Below, piece by piece: positions 63,387-64,000 of a DNA stretch of 64,000 nucleotides; positions within the stretch are counted from its first letter, which is position 1; every line of letters starts with the position of its first letter. The notes below the pieces were generated by a model. That model saw nothing but the letters and a program-made list of their open reading frames with translations, was not told the DNA's origin and did not search any database. Both the position numbers and the translations under genes were made by a program. The DNA is from an uncultured Bacteroidales bacterium (lineage in GTDB: Bacteria > Bacteroidota > Bacteroidia > Bacteroidales > Paludibacteraceae), in assembly GCA_946403215.1 (NCBI GenBank), contig CAMIZG010000002.1, positions 48,990-112,989 of the forward strand. Direction: 5' to 3'.

Positions 63387-63471
63387 ATATGAAGGTTCGT
63401 GCCAGTCAAGCATAGGCTTGCTTATGCAACTTGACGAAGCCGAAGCTCCAAAATTAAAATTCGTTTAAATC
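63387..63471 (+). promoter_or_regulatory. Conserved 5' leader element, copy 2
   Basis: Second copy of the 83-base leader, at the same distance from the following start codon. In the inner stem the changes A to G (63414) and A to G (63426) keep pairing, giving a G-U pair and a new closing C-G pair. Confidence 0.75.
63389..63415 (+). CDS. Putative leader peptide MKVRASQA, copy 2
   Basis: Same eight residues as copy 1, ending in TAG instead of TAA. See copy 1 for the silent-change evidence. Confidence 0.45.
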   Translation: MKVRASQA

Positions 63472-64000
63472 ATGAAGAAACTATTTTCAATTTTTGCTGC
63501 CGTGCTGTTTGCAGGCAGTATGATGGCTGGTTCGTACACCATTACATTTAAGGAGGGTTCTGGCTCAAGTGACAGTAGTACAAAAGTTAGCACGGTTGCT
63601 GATATTATCTCTGACGGTGCGTCTTATGTGTCTGCTGTTACTGCTGATAACGTGTACAATGCACGTTCGGGACGCGGTGTTAAGTTGGGAACCAGTTCAA
63701 AAACAGGCTCTCTGACATTGACACTTGCTGAAGCAGTGAAAGCTACTTCTCTCGTAGTCAACGTTCGTAAGTACAATGACTCGGAAAAGGCATTTACCAT
63801 TCAAGGTAAAGATTTTACGGCTGATGATGGCGATGATTTTACAGAGGCAACATACACCTATAATACTGCCACGGAAATCACTTCAATTGAGTTGGCTTCT
63901 CCTAAGCGCATTTATTTCACCACTCTTACCGTTAACTTCGAAGAAGAAGGCGGCGAAGAAGAGACCGGTTGCGCATGGGATGAGCTGGAGTGGCTCGGTG
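63472..64000 (+). CDS. Secreted protein, 3'-truncated by window edge
   Basis: Missing from the ORF track because the frame is still open at base 64000. 176 codons are visible: signal peptide MKKLFSIFAAVLFAGSMMA, then a beta-sandwich (SGRGVKLGTSSKTGSLTLTL, ATSLVVNVRKYNDSEKAF) and an acidic linker (EEEGGEEETG) that probably leads to a further domain. By analogy with its neighbours it should end in the shared tail, but that lies outside. Confidence 0.75.
   Translation, partial: MKKLFSIFAAVLFAGSMMAGSYTITFKEGSGSSDSSTKVSTVADIISDGASYVSAVTADNVYNARSGRGVKLGTSSKTGSLTLTLAEAVKATSLVVNVRKYNDSEKAFTIQGKDFTADDGDDFTEATYTYNTATEITSIELASPKRIYFTTLTVNFEEEGGEEETGCAWDELEWLG

Noticed and set aside
62651-63471. Leader hairpins as integron attC sites
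   Set aside because: There is no GTTRRRY/RYYYAAC core, no integrase, and the elements sit immediately before start codons at fixed distance.

Overview
The window is one contiguous stretch of a Bacteroidales-type chromosome (Bacteroidota). Three things point there: a dozen promoters of the Bacteroidota form (TTTGCA, exactly 18 bp in most cases, then TAnnTTTG), starts without Shine-Dalgarno sites, and the gene content (TonB-dependent receptor, DUF5686 and DUF4476 proteins, fused NfnAB, PPi-dependent phosphofructokinase, an EF-G paralog, XerD, MutL without the endonuclease motif). Species cannot be named from sequence alone; a gut or rumen starch-degrading anaerobe fits.

Layout. 1-6.3 kb: 3' part of xerD, a DUF5686 outer-membrane protein, a TonB-dependent receptor read from a TPP riboswitch (so probably a thiamin receptor), and a sirtuin. 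6.4-14.3 kb: four secreted starch-related proteins in one direction (two GH13 amylases, a non-catalytic relative carrying the same binding module, and a CBM48-GH13 enzyme). 14.3-24.8 kb: topB, recF, a possible small RNA, an NtrC-like regulator lacking its DNA-binding domain, a modular secreted protein, a thioredoxin-fold lipoprotein, thrS and mdh. 24.8-30.1 kb (minus strand): NfnAB fusion, deoC, psd, SRPBCC protein, lipoprotein. 30.3-41.4 kb (plus strand): OmpA/TPR lipoprotein, mutL, acpP-fabF, winged-helix protein, secreted protein, obgE, CLC channel, trmO. 41.5-50.1 kb (minus strand): division/cell-wall genes rsmH-ftsL-ftsI-murE preceded by a lipid kinase, a MurU-like nucleotidyltransferase, an AmgK-RapZ fusion and a beta-barrel protein. 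50.1-54 kb: a structured leader RNA, tRNA-Glu, rpsT, clpP, clpX, rmuC. 54.1-58.7 kb (minus strand): EF-G paralog, TPR protein, PPi-PFK. 58.8-64 kb: tRNA-Leu, a hairpin-rich repeat region, a DUF4476 protein, then three tandem secreted proteins, the last cut by the window edge.

The most unusual signals are: (i) an 83-nt 5' leader present twice at the right end, encoding an eight-residue peptide MKVRASQA within a hairpin and changed only at synonymous positions between copies; (ii) a shared ~27-residue C-terminal tail (pattern K-x-I-x-N-G-x-x-x-I-x-R-x-G-x-x-Y-N-x-x-G-x-x-V-K) on eight otherwise different secreted proteins; (iii) a promoter-driven structured RNA ahead of tRNA-Glu; (iv) a second orphan promoter with a strong hairpin and no ORF; (v) short simple repeats inserted in frame in RecF, TopB, NfnAB and an amylase. 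All functional statements are from reading the sequence and knowledge of families; no searches were run.
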